DNA of 57,058 bases from Hyphomicrobiales bacterium (GCA_028868735.1 JAGWTW010000011.1:1-57058), one strand, 5' to 3'. Shown: positions 6,974-17,718, counted from the stretch's first letter. The notes: generated by a model from the letters alone, not told the origin. Translations and numbers: made by a program.

Positions 6974-8768
6974 TCAATTCCTCGATCATACCCAGCCCGA
7001 TGTTCCAGAACGCCGGGTCCGTCGCGTCGAGTCCGAACGGCGCCAGCAGTTCGGAATGGTGCTTCGCGCCGCCCGCTTTCAGCATGTCGAAATAGCGGTC
7101 GACGAAACCCTTCTCCGCCTTGCGATAGACGCCGTAGAGCGAATTCACGAGGCAATCGCCGAAGGCGTAGGCGTAGACGTAGAACGGCGAATGGATGAAG
7201 TGCGGGATATAGGCCCAGAACGTCTCGTAGCCCGGCTTCAATTCGATCGCCGGCCCGAGGCTCTCGCTCTGCACGCCCATCCAGGTCCGGCACAGCTGAT
7301 CTGCGGTCAGTTCTCCGTCCTTGCGCGAAATGTGAACCTCGCGCTCGAACGTATAGAAGGCGATCTGCCGCACGACCGTGTTGATCATGTCCTCGACCTT
7401 GGAGGCGATCAGCGCGCGGCGCTGCGCCTTGTCGGTCGTCTTCGCCAGCAACGCGCGGAAAGTGAGCATTTCGCCGAACACGCTCGCGGTCTCCGCCAGC
7501 GTCAGCGGCGTTTGCGCCATCAAGGCGCCTTGCCCGGCCGCCAGCACCTGATGCACGCCGTGGCCGAGTTCGTGCGCGAGCGTCATCACGTCGCGCGGCT
7601 TGCCCTGGTAGTTCAAAAGCACATAAGGGTGGGCCGACGGCACGGTCGGATGCGCGAACGCGCCCGGCGCCTTGCCGGGACGCACCGGCGCATCGATCCA
7701 GCGGTCGTCGAAGAAGCGTTTGGCGATATCGGCCATTTCGGGCGCGAAGCCGCCGTAGGCCGAGAGAACGGTGTCGCGCGCGTCGCTCCAGGAATAGCTG
7801 CGCTGGGCGACCTGCGGCAGCGGCGCGTTGCGGTCCCAATGGTTCAAGGTCTCACGCCCGAACCATTTCGCCTTCAGCTTGTAATAGCGGTGCGAGAGGC
7901 GCGGATAGGCCGCGCGCGCCGCGGCGACCAGCGCCTCGACCACCTCGCGCTCGACGCGATTGGCGAGGTGGCGCGAATCCGCGACGTCCTCGAACTTGCG
8001 CCAGCGGTCGGAAATCTCCTTGTCCTTGGCCAGCGTGTTGGTGATGAGCGCGAACGTGCGCAGATTTTCGCGCAGGGTCGCGGCCACGGCGTCGGAGGCC
8101 TTGTGGCGCGTTTCCTCGCTCGAATCCTGCATCATCGACAGGACGGGTTCGAGCGACAGCTCCTTGCCGTCCACCTTGAAGCGCAGCGCGGCGATCGTTT
8201 CGTCGAACAGCCGGTTCCACGCGCCGTGGCCGGTGACCGACTTCTCGTGAAAGATCTGCTCGAGCGTGTCGTCGAGTTCGTGCGGCTTGTCTTTCCTGAT
8301 GTCCTCGAGCCAGGGCTTCCAATGCGCGAGCGGGCCCGACCGCATGGCCTTTTGCAGCGCGGCGTCGTCGATTCGGTTCAGTTCGAGCTGGAAGAACAGG
8401 AGGTCGGTCGAATAGGCCGTAATCTTCTCCTGCGCGTCGCCGTAAAATTTCGCGCAGGCCGCATCCGTCGTATTCCCGGCGTAGACGAGCCCCGCATAGG
8501 ACATGATGCGGCCGAGCAGGTCTTGCAGGTTTTCGTAGGCTTTCACAGCCTCCGCCAGCTTTTTCGAGGCGCCGGCGCCCTTCGCGATCCCCGCGAGCTT
8601 GCCCCGCCATTTCTCGGCAAAGGCGCGGCACTCCGCCTCCGCCCGCTTCAGATCCGCGGCGAATTCGGGCGAATCGAGCCCGCTGTAGAGATCGGCGAGA
8701 TTCCATTCGGGCAGCGGACCGAGGTCTTTCGTCGCTGATTTGGCGGCGGATGCTTTTTTCGCGCTCAT
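6945..8768 (-). CDS. pepF: oligoendopeptidase F, M3 family zinc metallopeptidase
   Basis: A 607-residue cytoplasmic peptidase that degrades short peptides. The zinc-binding HExxH is HELGH at residues 399-403, and the downstream metal-ligand region TLAETASVFGEML (about 420-432) is intact. Length matches the M3B PepF/PepF-like group (about 600). The lysine/alanine-rich N-terminus MSAKKASAAKSATK is typical for alphaproteobacterial members. The ATG at 8768 lacks a strong ribosome binding site (GAGCGAGCC). Its last 29 bp overlap the end of the UDG-like gene, probably a consequence of the island insertion next to it. No operon partners are apparent. Confidence 0.93.
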   Translation of the reverse strand: MSAKKASAAKSATKDLGPLPEWNLADLYSGLDSPEFAADLKRAEAECRAFAEKWRGKLAGIAKGAGASKKLAEAVKAYENLQDLLGRIMSYAGLVYAGNTTDAACAKFYGDAQEKITAYSTDLLFFQLELNRIDDAALQKAMRSGPLAHWKPWLEDIRKDKPHELDDTLEQIFHEKSVTGHGAWNRLFDETIAALRFKVDGKELSLEPVLSMMQDSSEETRHKASDAVAATLRENLRTFALITNTLAKDKEISDRWRKFEDVADSRHLANRVEREVVEALVAAARAAYPRLSHRYYKLKAKWFGRETLNHWDRNAPLPQVAQRSYSWSDARDTVLSAYGGFAPEMADIAKRFFDDRWIDAPVRPGKAPGAFAHPTVPSAHPYVLLNYQGKPRDVMTLAHELGHGVHQVLAAGQGALMAQTPLTLAETASVFGEMLTFRALLAKTTDKAQRRALIASKVEDMINTVVRQIAFYTFEREVHISRKDGELTADQLCRTWMGVQSESLGPAIELKPGYETFWAYIPHFIHSPFYVYAYAFGDCLVNSLYGVYRKAEKGFVDRYFDMLKAGGAKHHSELLAPFGLDATDPAFWNIGLGMIEELIIELEGMEG

Positions 8769-8993
8769 ATAGGCTCGCTCGAGGGTGTGCGGAAAATCCT
8801 GGGCTCGACGCCCATATTTGCGGAGTTTGGCCCGCGTTCAAGGCCGGCGCGCAAACACATATCGCCGTCGCCTTCGCTCAAAGCGCATCCGCTTGTTCGA
8901 AAACGGGAAAATCGACCGCCGGAATTAATCGGACGTTTACCCTGATCGAAGAGCATCCCCGGGCAGAAGGCGAAACGCCCGACCGAGGATTTG

Positions 8994-10493
<1,500 letters not shown>

Positions 10494-10502
10494 GCCGCCT
10501 CG

Positions 10503-10865
10503 TCACGCGCTCGCGTGCGGCGGTCGCCTGCGCAGCAGGAAGAGCTCGGCCGCCGACAGCAGCATCACGAGAAAGCCGATCGCAAGATGCGCGTGAACCG
10601 CAGCGCGGTCGTGCGCGAAGCCGATCAGCCACGGCGCAGCCGCCGTCAGCGCGCCGAGCGCGATGTCCACTTCTTCGAACAGCCGCGTGAATTCCGTCAT
10701 CGCCACGATGGCGCAGGCCGCAATCGCAAGTCCGGCGACGACGCTGCTGCCGACCGCGGCGCGATCCCCGGAATAGCCGAGCGCCCATGGCGCAAACACC
10801 AGCGCGGCCGCGAGCGCCAGGTTGACGCCGTCCCATGCGTCGATCTTTTCAGGATAGCCGATCAT
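10503..10865 (-). CDS. SPW-repeat membrane protein
   Basis: A 120-residue inner-membrane protein with two SPW-type repeats. Each repeat places a Pro-Trp pair in a helix: FAPWALGYSGDRAA (about 24-37) and AAPWLIGFAHDRAA (about 76-89); Ala replaces the usual Ser in both. Four hydrophobic segments are visible. The ATG at 10865 is preceded by GGCGAGGAGAACGAC, a good ribosome binding site. It is the last of three leftward membrane-protein genes (GT-C-like, DUF1614, SPW) and converges on the NtrC-type regulator. The biochemical role of the family is unknown. Confidence 0.8.
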   Translation of the reverse strand: MIGYPEKIDAWDGVNLALAAALVFAPWALGYSGDRAAVGSSVVAGLAIAACAIVAMTEFTRLFEEVDIALGALTAAAPWLIGFAHDRAAVHAHLAIGFLVMLLSAAELFLLRRRPPHASA

Positions 10866-10938
10866 GTCGTTCTCCTCGCCTAACGATCGGAGCCTCGAAC
10901 GGAATTAGGCCGCGCCGCGGCCGCGTCCAGCGCGGGCG

Positions 10939-11652
10939 TCACGCTGGACGGGGATTCAGGCTAGCCGGGAGGCTCGCCAGCAGAACCGCGACGATGCCGA
11001 TAAGGAAGATTCCATCGAACGTGCCCGCGCCGCCGATCGAGGCCACCGGCGCGCCGAGGCCGGGTATCGCGCCGAGATTGAGGATGTCGGCGCCGAGCAG
11101 CGTGCCGAGGCTGCCGCAGACATAAGCGAGCGGCGCCGCTCTGTTTCCGCCGAGAACGAAGGCGACCGCCGCGGTCGTCAGCGCCGGCACGAAGACGGGC
11201 TCGGCAATGCCGAGACCGGGAACCGGGTTCGAGAGCTGGTGGCACACGACCGTGACGACCAGCGTACCGACGAGCGCGCGCAGCCACATGCCGTTGGCGA
11301 GAAGCAGGTAGACCGACATCAGAACCGGGATCAGCGCGCCGCCGACGTTGACGGCGATAACCGTTCCCCGCCATTCCTGCACGAACGGAACGACGTAGCG
11401 CATGCCGTAGAAGGAAATCTCGCGCGCAGCCAGGACGTGGCGGCCGGCGAGCTCCGTGACGGGTATGTTGAAATAGCTGCCGACAAGCGAGGCGGCGAGC
11501 AGCAGGAATGCGCCGCGTGGCCCGAGCCCGAGCTGCATGTAGGCGAAGCGGAACGCATTGAACTGGACGAGGAGGAAAACGGCCGCGAGAATGGCCGCGA
11601 GAAGCGTGAAAGACCATCCAGATAGCGGCAGGTAATGCAACGGCCCCGACAT
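10939..11652 (-). CDS. DUF1614 family membrane protein
   Basis: A 237-residue polytopic membrane protein of the DUF1614 family; no activity is known. Family features are NAFRFAYMQLGL near residue 32, GSYFNIPV (about 58-65), VNVGGALIPVLMSVYLLL, AYVCGSLGTLLGADILNL and the C-terminal ASIGGAGTFDGIFLIGIVAV, with seven or so helices. The ATG at 11652 has an AAGGAG site 5 nt upstream, but that site is inside the right arm of a perfect 11-bp hairpin (11657-11681), so translation is probably controlled. It lies 52 bp downstream of the GT-C-like gene and upstream of the SPW gene, all leftward. Confidence 0.8.
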   Translation of the reverse strand: MSGPLHYLPLSGWSFTLLAAILAAVFLLVQFNAFRFAYMQLGLGPRGAFLLLAASLVGSYFNIPVTELAGRHVLAAREISFYGMRYVVPFVQEWRGTVIAVNVGGALIPVLMSVYLLLANGMWLRALVGTLVVTVVCHQLSNPVPGLGIAEPVFVPALTTAAVAFVLGGNRAAPLAYVCGSLGTLLGADILNLGAIPGLGAPVASIGGAGTFDGIFLIGIVAVLLASLPASLNPRPA

Positions 11653-11656
11653 CTCG

Positions 11657-11681
11657 TCTCCTTCAGCCCCGCTGAAGGAGA
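11657..11681 (-). promoter_or_regulatory. hairpin that buries the ribosome binding site of the DUF1614 gene
   Basis: A perfect 11-bp inverted repeat (arm TCTCCTTCAGC, complement GCTGAAGGAGA) with a 3-nt loop. In the minus-strand mRNA the right arm contains the AAGGAG ribosome binding site, which ends 5 nt before the ATG at 11652. The stem would block initiation unless melted, so it may work as a thermosensor-like or translation-coupled switch. It could instead be a terminator-like stem after the upstream gene, but there is no T-run. Confidence 0.6.
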
Positions 11682-11704
11682 AGATAGGCGCGCGCCGGCG
11701 CGTT

Positions 11705-13501
11705 TCAGCGGCGGACGCGGAACGCCATGTTGGGCGCCGCGTCGATGTCGATCGGCGCGAGCCAGTCGGGAATGTGGCCGGCGATCAACGCGGCCGCCAG
11801 TCCAGCCGGCGCGCGTTCGGCGATCGTCACCGCCTGCATCTGCCGCGGGCAGATCACGAGATAATCGGCGCCTGAATTCTCCACGAGCGCCTTCGCCTTG
11901 TCGGGGGGCGCGAGAAACGCGTCGATCACGAGTCGATTGCCGCTGTTGTTGCGGTGATAGGGCGCGCCCAATACCGAATGACGCGTGAAGGCGAGAAGGT
12001 GCGAGCCCGCGTCGATCGGCGCGAACACGAGGCCCGGCTTCAACGCGTCGAGGGGCTTCATGGCTTTTGGGGCGAGGCAGGCCATCGTGTCGCCCGTGGG
12101 CTTGTCCGAAGTCGCCCCGGCAGGCAATGCGAGCGCAAATGCGGCCGGCGAATAGGGGAGCGCGGCCAGCACCGCGACGACGATGCGCAACGGCCCCTTC
12201 ATGCGCAGCGCGCGCAACGAGGCGGCGGCCGCGACCGCGCCGCCGATCGCCGCCAGCGGCGTGACCGAGGAATAGGCGCGCACGGCCCAGCATGTCATGG
12301 CGAGTCCGACCGCGATCAGCGCGGCGAGCAGCAGCAGGCGCGCGCGTTGCAGGCCTTCCGACTTCCACGCGCAGACGAGCGAGGCCAGAAGCGCGAACAG
12401 GACCGGCAGACCGAGCATCGCGGCCGTGCCCGGCTGTGTCGCGGCGATCGAGGAAAGTTTGCGCACCTCGGCGACATTGTTCAGCCAGATCTCGCGCACC
12501 AGCGGATCGAGGCCGACGAAGGGATCGCCGAAACAGGCTGGCGCGATCAGCTTCAGCGCGACGACCGGCGCAAGTCCCGCAACGAGCGCGGCGACGATTC
12601 GCGCGCGCAGCGACGAAAGGCGCGGCGAGACGAGGGCGAGCGCGCCGAGAGCTGCGGCGCCTGCGAGCCCGGCTGCGAATTGCCCGATCGAATAGGCGTC
12701 GCAAGCCGCAACGAACCAGCGCTGCGGACCGATGGTGGCGAAGAAACAGGCGGCGAGCGAAGCCGCAAGGCCGGAGGCGAACGCCACGAGCAGACCGCGC
12801 TGTTCGTCCCCGCGCACGATCCAGATCAGCGCCGGCGCAGCGGCGAGAACCACGATGAACGGCAAATTCTCGACGCTGATCGACAGCGACATCGCGACGA
12901 ACAGGCCGGACCAGACCGCCGTTTTCGCGCGCGAAGCGTCGAAGGCCGCGAGCATGGCCCCTGTCATCGCCACAAGCAGCACGATTTGCGGCGCGTGATG
13001 ATCGATGCGGCCCGGAATGAACTGCACGAACATGGGCGCAGTCGCGACCGTCAAACAGATCGCGGCGATCTGAACGAAGCGGTCGCCGACCTGGCGGGCG
13101 GTCAGCGCGACGGCGACATAGAGCAACGCCAGCATCGCGAGCGGAAAAGCGAGTCGTGTAAGCGCTTCGGCGGTCGTCGCATCGGCGAACAGTCCGAACA
13201 GCTTCATGAGGAGCGCGAGCGGAATGTCGACCGTGCGCGACCAGTGCATGAACGATCCCGGCGGATCCATCCGCGCCACGGTCATGTCGTACCAGGATTG
13301 GCCCGCAAGCAGGCTGCGCACCTGCACCATCCGCAGCGCGTCGTCCGTATCGAGGAAGGCGCCGGTCTCCCAGATTTCCCGCGCGCGCCCGAGCGTGACG
13401 AAAACGCCGAGCGTCAGCGCGCCGAGCACGACGAGCAGGACCGTCGGGACGCGCTGCGCGACGCCCTCGCTCCTGGTTTCGACCGAAGACACAAGGGCCA
13501 T
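11705..13501 (-). CDS. polytopic membrane protein, GT-C glycosyltransferase candidate
   Basis: A 598-residue inner-membrane protein with about 12 hydrophobic helices and a soluble C-terminal domain (about 480-598). The first periplasmic loop holds an acidic motif, LDTDDALRMVQVRSLLAGQSWYD (residues about 49-71; the DTDD is the key part), which resembles the catalytic D-x-D/DD loop of STT3/PglB and ArnT-type GT-C enzymes; further on, PGRIDHHAPQ has the His/Asp-rich loop seen in the same group. On that basis it could transfer a sugar from a polyprenyl phosphate carrier. No close named family is recognised, and the acceptor is unknown. An upstream GGAG supports the ATG at 13501. It is the first gene of the leftward membrane cluster and diverges from the XylD-like gene. 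Confidence 0.6.
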   Translation of the reverse strand: MALVSSVETRSEGVAQRVPTVLLVVLGALTLGVFVTLGRAREIWETGAFLDTDDALRMVQVRSLLAGQSWYDMTVARMDPPGSFMHWSRTVDIPLALLMKLFGLFADATTAEALTRLAFPLAMLALLYVAVALTARQVGDRFVQIAAICLTVATAPMFVQFIPGRIDHHAPQIVLLVAMTGAMLAAFDASRAKTAVWSGLFVAMSLSISVENLPFIVVLAAAPALIWIVRGDEQRGLLVAFASGLAASLAACFFATIGPQRWFVAACDAYSIGQFAAGLAGAAALGALALVSPRLSSLRARIVAALVAGLAPVVALKLIAPACFGDPFVGLDPLVREIWLNNVAEVRKLSSIAATQPGTAAMLGLPVLFALLASLVCAWKSEGLQRARLLLLAALIAVGLAMTCWAVRAYSSVTPLAAIGGAVAAAASLRALRMKGPLRIVVAVLAALPYSPAAFALALPAGATSDKPTGDTMACLAPKAMKPLDALKPGLVFAPIDAGSHLLAFTRHSVLGAPYHRNNSGNRLVIDAFLAPPDKAKALVENSGADYLVICPRQMQAVTIAERAPAGLAAALIAGHIPDWLAPIDIDAAPNMAFRVRR

Positions 13502-13634
13502 GGAAGCTCCGCCCGGGGTGGACGGGCCAATCTAGCCGCCGACCGGTTTACATTCCGTCGCCGCGCCAGCCCGATTGCTTCCGCTTTGCGATGGTAGCAT
13601 TCTAGCTGCACGATTATTTCGGGAGCGAAATCAG

Positions 13635-15458
13635 ATGGCCGGCGGCAAGAAGAACGGATCGGGGCTTTCGGGCAAGAAGCGCAAGCTGCGGTCCCAGCTC
13701 TGGTTCGACAATCCCGAAAATCCGGGCATGACGGCGATCTACATCGAGCGCTACCTCAATTTCGGCCTGACGCGCGGCGAACTGCAATCGGGCAAGCCGA
13801 TCATCGGCATCGCCCAGACGGGCTCCGATCTCTCGCCGTGCAACCGGCACCATCTCGACCTCGCCAAGCGCGTGCGCGAGGGAATCACGGCGGCCGGCGG
13901 CATAGCCTTCGAATTCCCTGTTCATCCGATCCAGGAGACCGGACGCCGCCCGACCGCGACGCTCGACCGCAACCTCGCCTATCTCGGCCTCGTCGAGTTG
14001 CTCTACGGCTATCCGCTCGACGGCGTGGTGCTGACGACCGGCTGCGACAAGACCACGCCCGCCTGCATCATGGCGGCCGCGACCGTGAACATCCCCGCGA
14101 TCGTGCTGTCCGGCGGCCCGATGCTGAACGGCTGGTGGCGCGGCGAGCGCGCCGGCTCCGGCACCGTCGCCTGGAAGGCGCGCGAGGAGCTTGCGGCCGG
14201 CCGTATGAACGAGGACGAATTCATGGAGGCCGTCACTTCGTCGGCGCCCTCCATCGGCCATTGCAACACGATGGGCACGGCCTCCACCATGAATGCGCTC
14301 GCCGAGGCGCTCGGCATGAGTCTGCCGGGCTGCGCGGCGATCCCCGCGCCCTATCGCGAGCGCGGACAGATCGCCTACGAGACAGGCAGGCGCGCGGTCG
14401 AGATCGTGTGGGAGGACCTGAAACCCTCCGACATCATCACGCGCAAGGCGCTCGAAAACGTCATCGTCGCCAATACCGCGATCGGCGGCTCGACCAATGC
14501 GCCGATCCACATCAACGCGATTGCGCGCCATGTCGGCGTCGAGCTGAACATCGACGACTGGGAGAAGGTCGGCCACAAGGTTCCGATGCTCGTGAACATG
14601 CAGCCGGCCGGAAAATATCTCGGCGAAGAATATTTTCGCGCGGGCGGCCTGCCCGCCGTGATGAACGAGCTGATGAAGAAGAAGCTCATCCACGAAGACG
14701 CGCTCACCATCAACGGCAAGACGATGGGCGAGAACTGCCGCGGCCGCGAAACCACGGACAAGGACGTCATCACGCCGGTCTCGAAGCCGATGAAGAAGGA
14801 TGCGGGCTTCATCGTTTTGAAGGGAAATCTCTTCGATTCCGCCGTCATGAAGACATCGGTCATCTCGAAGGAGTTCCAGGACCGCTATCTCTCGAACCCC
14901 AAGGATCCGATGGCGTTCGAAGGCCGCGCGATCGTGTTCGACGGACCGGAGGACTACCACCACCGCATCGATGATCCCTCGCTGAAAATCGACGAGCATT
15001 GCATGCTGTTCGTGCGCGGGACGGGGCCGATCGGCTATCCCGGCGGCGCGGAAGTGGTGAACATGCAGCCGCCCGCCGCGCTCATCAAAAAGGGCGTGCT
15101 GTCGCTTCCCTGCATCGGCGACGGGCGCCAGTCCGGCACATCCGGTTCGCCCTCGATCCTCAACGCCGCGCCCGAAGCCGCCGTCGGCGGCGGTCTTGCG
15201 CTTCTCCAGACCGGCGATCGCGTGCGCATCGACCTGAAGAAACGCACGGCGAATATTCTGATCTCGGACGCCGAACTCGCGCAGCGCCGCGCGACGTTGC
15301 AAAAGCAAGGCGGCTACAAATATCCGAAGAGCCAGACGCCGTGGCAGGAAATCCAGCGTTCGATGGTCGACCAGTTCGACAAGGGCATGGTGCTCAAGCC
15401 CGCAGTCGACTTCCACGACGTCGCGCATAAATTCCCCGTCCCGCGCGACAATCACTAG
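13635..15458 (+). CDS. IlvD/Edd family dehydratase, D-xylonate dehydratase (XylD)-like
   Basis: A 607-residue Fe-S dehydratase that removes water from an aldonic acid to give a 2-keto-3-deoxy acid. The three cluster-ligand cysteines are present: C69 (SDLSPCN), C137 (TTGCDKTTP) and C210 ([10 protein letters not shown]). Overall it tracks closely with the Caulobacter xylonate dehydratase type ([46 protein letters not shown]). Substrate could be another pentonate or hexonate. The ATG at 13635 is preceded by GGGAG at 9 nt; the upstream in-frame extension is not conserved. The sugar-acid dehydrogenases and sugar ABC importer downstream suggest a catabolic role. It is not the branched-chain biosynthetic IlvD clade. 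Confidence 0.85.
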   Translation: MAGGKKNGSGLSGKKRKLRSQLWFDNPENPGMTAIYIERYLNFGLTRGELQSGKPIIGIAQTGSDLSPCNRHHLDLAKRVREGITAAGGIAFEFPVHPIQETGRRPTATLDRNLAYLGLVELLYGYPLDGVVLTTGCDKTTPACIMAAATVNIPAIVLSGGPMLNGWWRGERAGSGTVAWKAREELAAGRMNEDEFMEAVTSSAPSIGHCNTMGTASTMNALAEALGMSLPGCAAIPAPYRERGQIAYETGRRAVEIVWEDLKPSDIITRKALENVIVANTAIGGSTNAPIHINAIARHVGVELNIDDWEKVGHKVPMLVNMQPAGKYLGEEYFRAGGLPAVMNELMKKKLIHEDALTINGKTMGENCRGRETTDKDVITPVSKPMKKDAGFIVLKGNLFDSAVMKTSVISKEFQDRYLSNPKDPMAFEGRAIVFDGPEDYHHRIDDPSLKIDEHCMLFVRGTGPIGYPGGAEVVNMQPPAALIKKGVLSLPCIGDGRQSGTSGSPSILNAAPEAAVGGGLALLQTGDRVRIDLKKRTANILISDAELAQRRATLQKQGGYKYPKSQTPWQEIQRSMVDQFDKGMVLKPAVDFHDVAHKFPVPRDNH

Positions 15459-15465
15459 GCGTTCC

Positions 15466-16164
15466 ATGGAAACTCACGCTTATGTCGGCGCGCCGGTAGA
15501 TGCGACGACCGCCAGACGTCCGGAACGCCGGACGTTCGAAGGCGCCTACGTGCGTTTGGAGCCGCTTTCGACCGCACATGCGCGCGATCTGTTCGAAGCC
15601 ACGCACGGCGCCGACAAGGACGCGATCTGGCGTTATCTCTTCGTCGGCCCGTTCGAGGATTTCGCGTCCTTCGAAAAATACTGCGCGGCCGGGGCGCAGG
15701 CGCAGGACCCGATGCCCTGGGCGGTGATCGACCGCAGGTCAGGCAAGGCCGCGGGCTCCTTGTCGCTCATGCGCATCGAACCCGTCCATCGCGTCGTCGA
15801 AGTCGGCGGCATTACCTACGGGTCGGCGCTTCAGCGCACGACCGGCTCGACCGAAGCGATCTATCTGCTCGCGCGCTACATCTTCGACGATCTCGGCTAC
15901 CGCCGCTTCGAGTGGAAATGCAACGATCTCAATGCGCCCTCGCGCAGCGCGGCGCTGCGCTACGGCTTTTCGTTCGAAGGCGTATTCCGTCAGCACATGA
16001 TCGTGAAAGGGCGCAATCGCGACACGGCGTGGTATTCCATGCTCGACAGCGAATGGCCGGCGAGCAAGACCGCCTACGAGGCATGGCTCGATCCGTCGAA
16101 TTTCGACGCGAACGGACGTCAGTTGCAATCGCTGTCGGCGATACTCGGCTACGGCGGCATCTGA
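15466..16164 (+). CDS. GNAT N-acetyltransferase, RimJ/RimL type
   Basis: A 232-residue acetyltransferase of the larger RimJ/RimL-like class. YVRLEPLSTAHARDLFEA (about 27-44) begins the domain, AAGSLSLMRIEP is the central beta strand, and RRFEWKCNDLNAPSRSAALRYGFSFEGVFR carries the typical NxxSxxxAxxxGF acetyl-CoA motif (only the spacing is quoted as evidence). It begins 7 nt after the dehydratase stop and overlaps the next GNAT gene at TGATG, so it is inside an operon with the sugar-acid genes. The substrate is unknown; related proteins acetylate ribosomal proteins, antibiotics or small amines. Confidence 0.82.
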   Translation: METHAYVGAPVDATTARRPERRTFEGAYVRLEPLSTAHARDLFEATHGADKDAIWRYLFVGPFEDFASFEKYCAAGAQAQDPMPWAVIDRRSGKAAGSLSLMRIEPVHRVVEVGGITYGSALQRTTGSTEAIYLLARYIFDDLGYRRFEWKCNDLNAPSRSAALRYGFSFEGVFRQHMIVKGRNRDTAWYSMLDSEWPASKTAYEAWLDPSNFDANGRQLQSLSAILGYGGI

Positions 16165-16610
16165 TGCGCATGCGCCGTGCGAGCGGCGACGACCTCGACA
16201 AGGTCGTCGCGCTGCAGAAAGCCGCCTATGCGGAGAACGAGGCGCTGCTCGGCGCAAGGCCGCTGCCGCTCGAGGCCGACTATGCGAAAATCCTGCAAGA
16301 GATGGAGGCCTGGCTCTGCGAAAGCGAACGCGGCGTCGACGGCGCGCTGATCCTCGAATGGCGGCCGGACGATCTCCTGATCTGGAGCGTCGCCGCGCAT
16401 CCGCAGGCGCGCAGCGCAGGCGTGGGCAAACGACTTCTGGCTCTCGCTCACGAACGCGCGCGGGACATGCAGCGCGGAACGATCCGCCTGTATACGGCGA
16501 GCGTCTATGCGCGAAATCTCGCGTGGTACGCGCGCAACGGATTCCGGGAGGAATGGCGCGAGCGCCTCGGCGATCGCACGCGCGTCCACATGGTCAAGAC
16601 ATTGGATTGA
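16164..16610 (+). CDS. GNAT family N-acetyltransferase
   Basis: A 148-residue single-domain GNAT protein. VAAHPQARSAGVGKRLLALAHERA (about 73-96) contains the acetyl-CoA pyrophosphate loop (Q/R-x-x-G-x-G/A), and LYTASVYARNLAWYARNGFRE the C-terminal motif B. The ATG at 16164 overlaps the stop of the preceding GNAT gene, indicating translational coupling, and the next gene (SDR) starts 14 nt after its end. Substrate unknown. Confidence 0.8.
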   Translation: MRMRRASGDDLDKVVALQKAAYAENEALLGARPLPLEADYAKILQEMEAWLCESERGVDGALILEWRPDDLLIWSVAAHPQARSAGVGKRLLALAHERARDMQRGTIRLYTASVYARNLAWYARNGFREEWRERLGDRTRVHMVKTLD

Positions 16611-16623
16611 AGGAGACACGAAA

Positions 16624-17370
16624 ATGGCAGGGCGGCTGAAGGGCAAGATCGCACTCTGCACGGCGGCGGGCGCCGGCATCGGGCAAGCGACGGCGCAGGC
16701 CTTTCTGGACGAGGGCGCGCATGTCATCGCGACCGACCTGAAGCCGGACAGCCTTTCGGCGCTGAAGGGCGCCGATTGCCGCGCGCTCGATGTGCGTTCG
16801 ACCGATGCGGTGAACGCCATGGCGAAGCAGGTCGGCGGGATCGACATCCTGTTCAACTGCGCGGGCTTCGTGCATCACGGCGCGGCGCTGACCACGAGCG
16901 ACGAGGATTGGGATTTTTCGTTCGACCTCAATGTGAAGTCGATGCACCGCACGATCCGCGCATTCCTGCCCGGCATGATCGCGCGCGGCGGCGGCTCGAT
17001 CGTCAACATTTCCTCGATCGCCTCTTCGGTGAAGGGGCTTCCGAACCGCTACGTTTACGGCGCGTCCAAGGCCGCCGTCATCGGGCTGACCAAGGCGGTC
17101 GCCGCCGACTACATGAGCAAGGGCGTCCGCTGCAACGCGATCGGACCGGGAACGGTGCAGAGCCCGTCGCTCGACGTGCGCATCAAGACGCTCGCCGCCG
17201 ACAACGGGATCACCGAAGCGGCGGCGCGCGACTCGTTCGTCGCGCGCCAGCCGATGGGCAGGCTCGGCACGGCGCAGGAGATCGCCATGATGGCGGTCTA
17301 TCTGGCGTCCGACGAAGCCGCCTTCACGACGGGCCAGATGTTCATGGTCGACGGCGGCGTCACGCTCTAG
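16624..17370 (+). CDS. short-chain dehydrogenase, 2-keto-3-deoxy-sugar-acid type candidate
   Basis: A 248-residue classical SDR oxidoreductase. NAD-binding motif TAAGAGIG (13-20), NCAG (78-81), catalytic Ser in NISSIASS (about 130) and YxxxK at Y145-K149 (YGASK). The C-terminal pattern FVARQPMGRLGTAQEIA, ending in DGGVTL, matches the group containing 2-keto-3-deoxy-L-fuconate dehydrogenase and cytosolic 3-hydroxybutyrate dehydrogenase. Position downstream of a XylD-like dehydratase supports the sugar-acid reading: dehydratase makes the keto-deoxy acid, the SDR oxidises it. AAGGAGACACG upstream of the ATG at 16624 is a strong ribosome binding site; the frame extends upstream without one. It ends 3 bp from the convergent RlpA-like gene. 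Confidence 0.85.
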   Translation: MAGRLKGKIALCTAAGAGIGQATAQAFLDEGAHVIATDLKPDSLSALKGADCRALDVRSTDAVNAMAKQVGGIDILFNCAGFVHHGAALTTSDEDWDFSFDLNVKSMHRTIRAFLPGMIARGGGSIVNISSIASSVKGLPNRYVYGASKAAVIGLTKAVAADYMSKGVRCNAIGPGTVQSPSLDVRIKTLAADNGITEAAARDSFVARQPMGRLGTAQEIAMMAVYLASDEAAFTTGQMFMVDGGVTL

Positions 17371-17373
17371 ATG

Positions 17374-17718
17374 TCAGCGCGACACGACCTCGACGCGGAC
17401 CGGCGCAATGCCGGCGCTGCGGAAGCCCAGCGCATTCGCCGCGCCGGTGGAGACGTCCACGATCCGGCCGCGCACGAACGGGCCGCGGTCGTTCACGGTC
17501 ACGACGACAGAACGACGGTTGCGCAGATTGGTGACGCGCAAGTGCGTCCCGAACGGCAGGCTGCGGTGCGCCGCGGTCAAGGCGCCGACATGGCCGCCGC
17601 TCGCTGTGCGGCCGCGTCCGCCGTAATAGGAGGCCTTTCCGGTCCAGACCGAAGCGGCGTCGGCGGCGGTGGCTCCGAGCGCGACGAAACACGCAGTAAA
17701 CAGGATTTTCTTCAACAT
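17374..17718 (-). CDS. small RlpA-like double-psi beta-barrel protein
   Basis: A 114-residue exported protein: a signal peptide (MLKKILFTACFVALGATAADA, first 21 residues; cleavage near ADA-AS) then a DPBB domain with GKASYYGG, TAAHRSLPFGT, VTVNDRGPFV and RIVDVSTGAA. These are the hallmarks of RlpA, a septal lytic transglycosylase acting on denuded peptidoglycan. However the conserved Glu of the NGE segment is absent (ASGGHVG instead) and there is no SPOR domain, so catalytic activity is doubtful. The ATG at 17718 is chosen for its AAGGAG site 6 nt upstream and the signal peptide directly after; the open frame runs further upstream without either. Confidence 0.82.
   Translation of the reverse strand: MLKKILFTACFVALGATAADAASVWTGKASYYGGRGRTASGGHVGALTAAHRSLPFGTHLRVTNLRNRRSVVVTVNDRGPFVRGRIVDVSTGAANALGFRSAGIAPVRVEVVSR

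Noticed and set aside
13614..15467. A 617-codon open frame antisense to the XylD-like dehydratase
   Set aside because: Same antisense composition artefact; the sense strand has all cluster cysteines.
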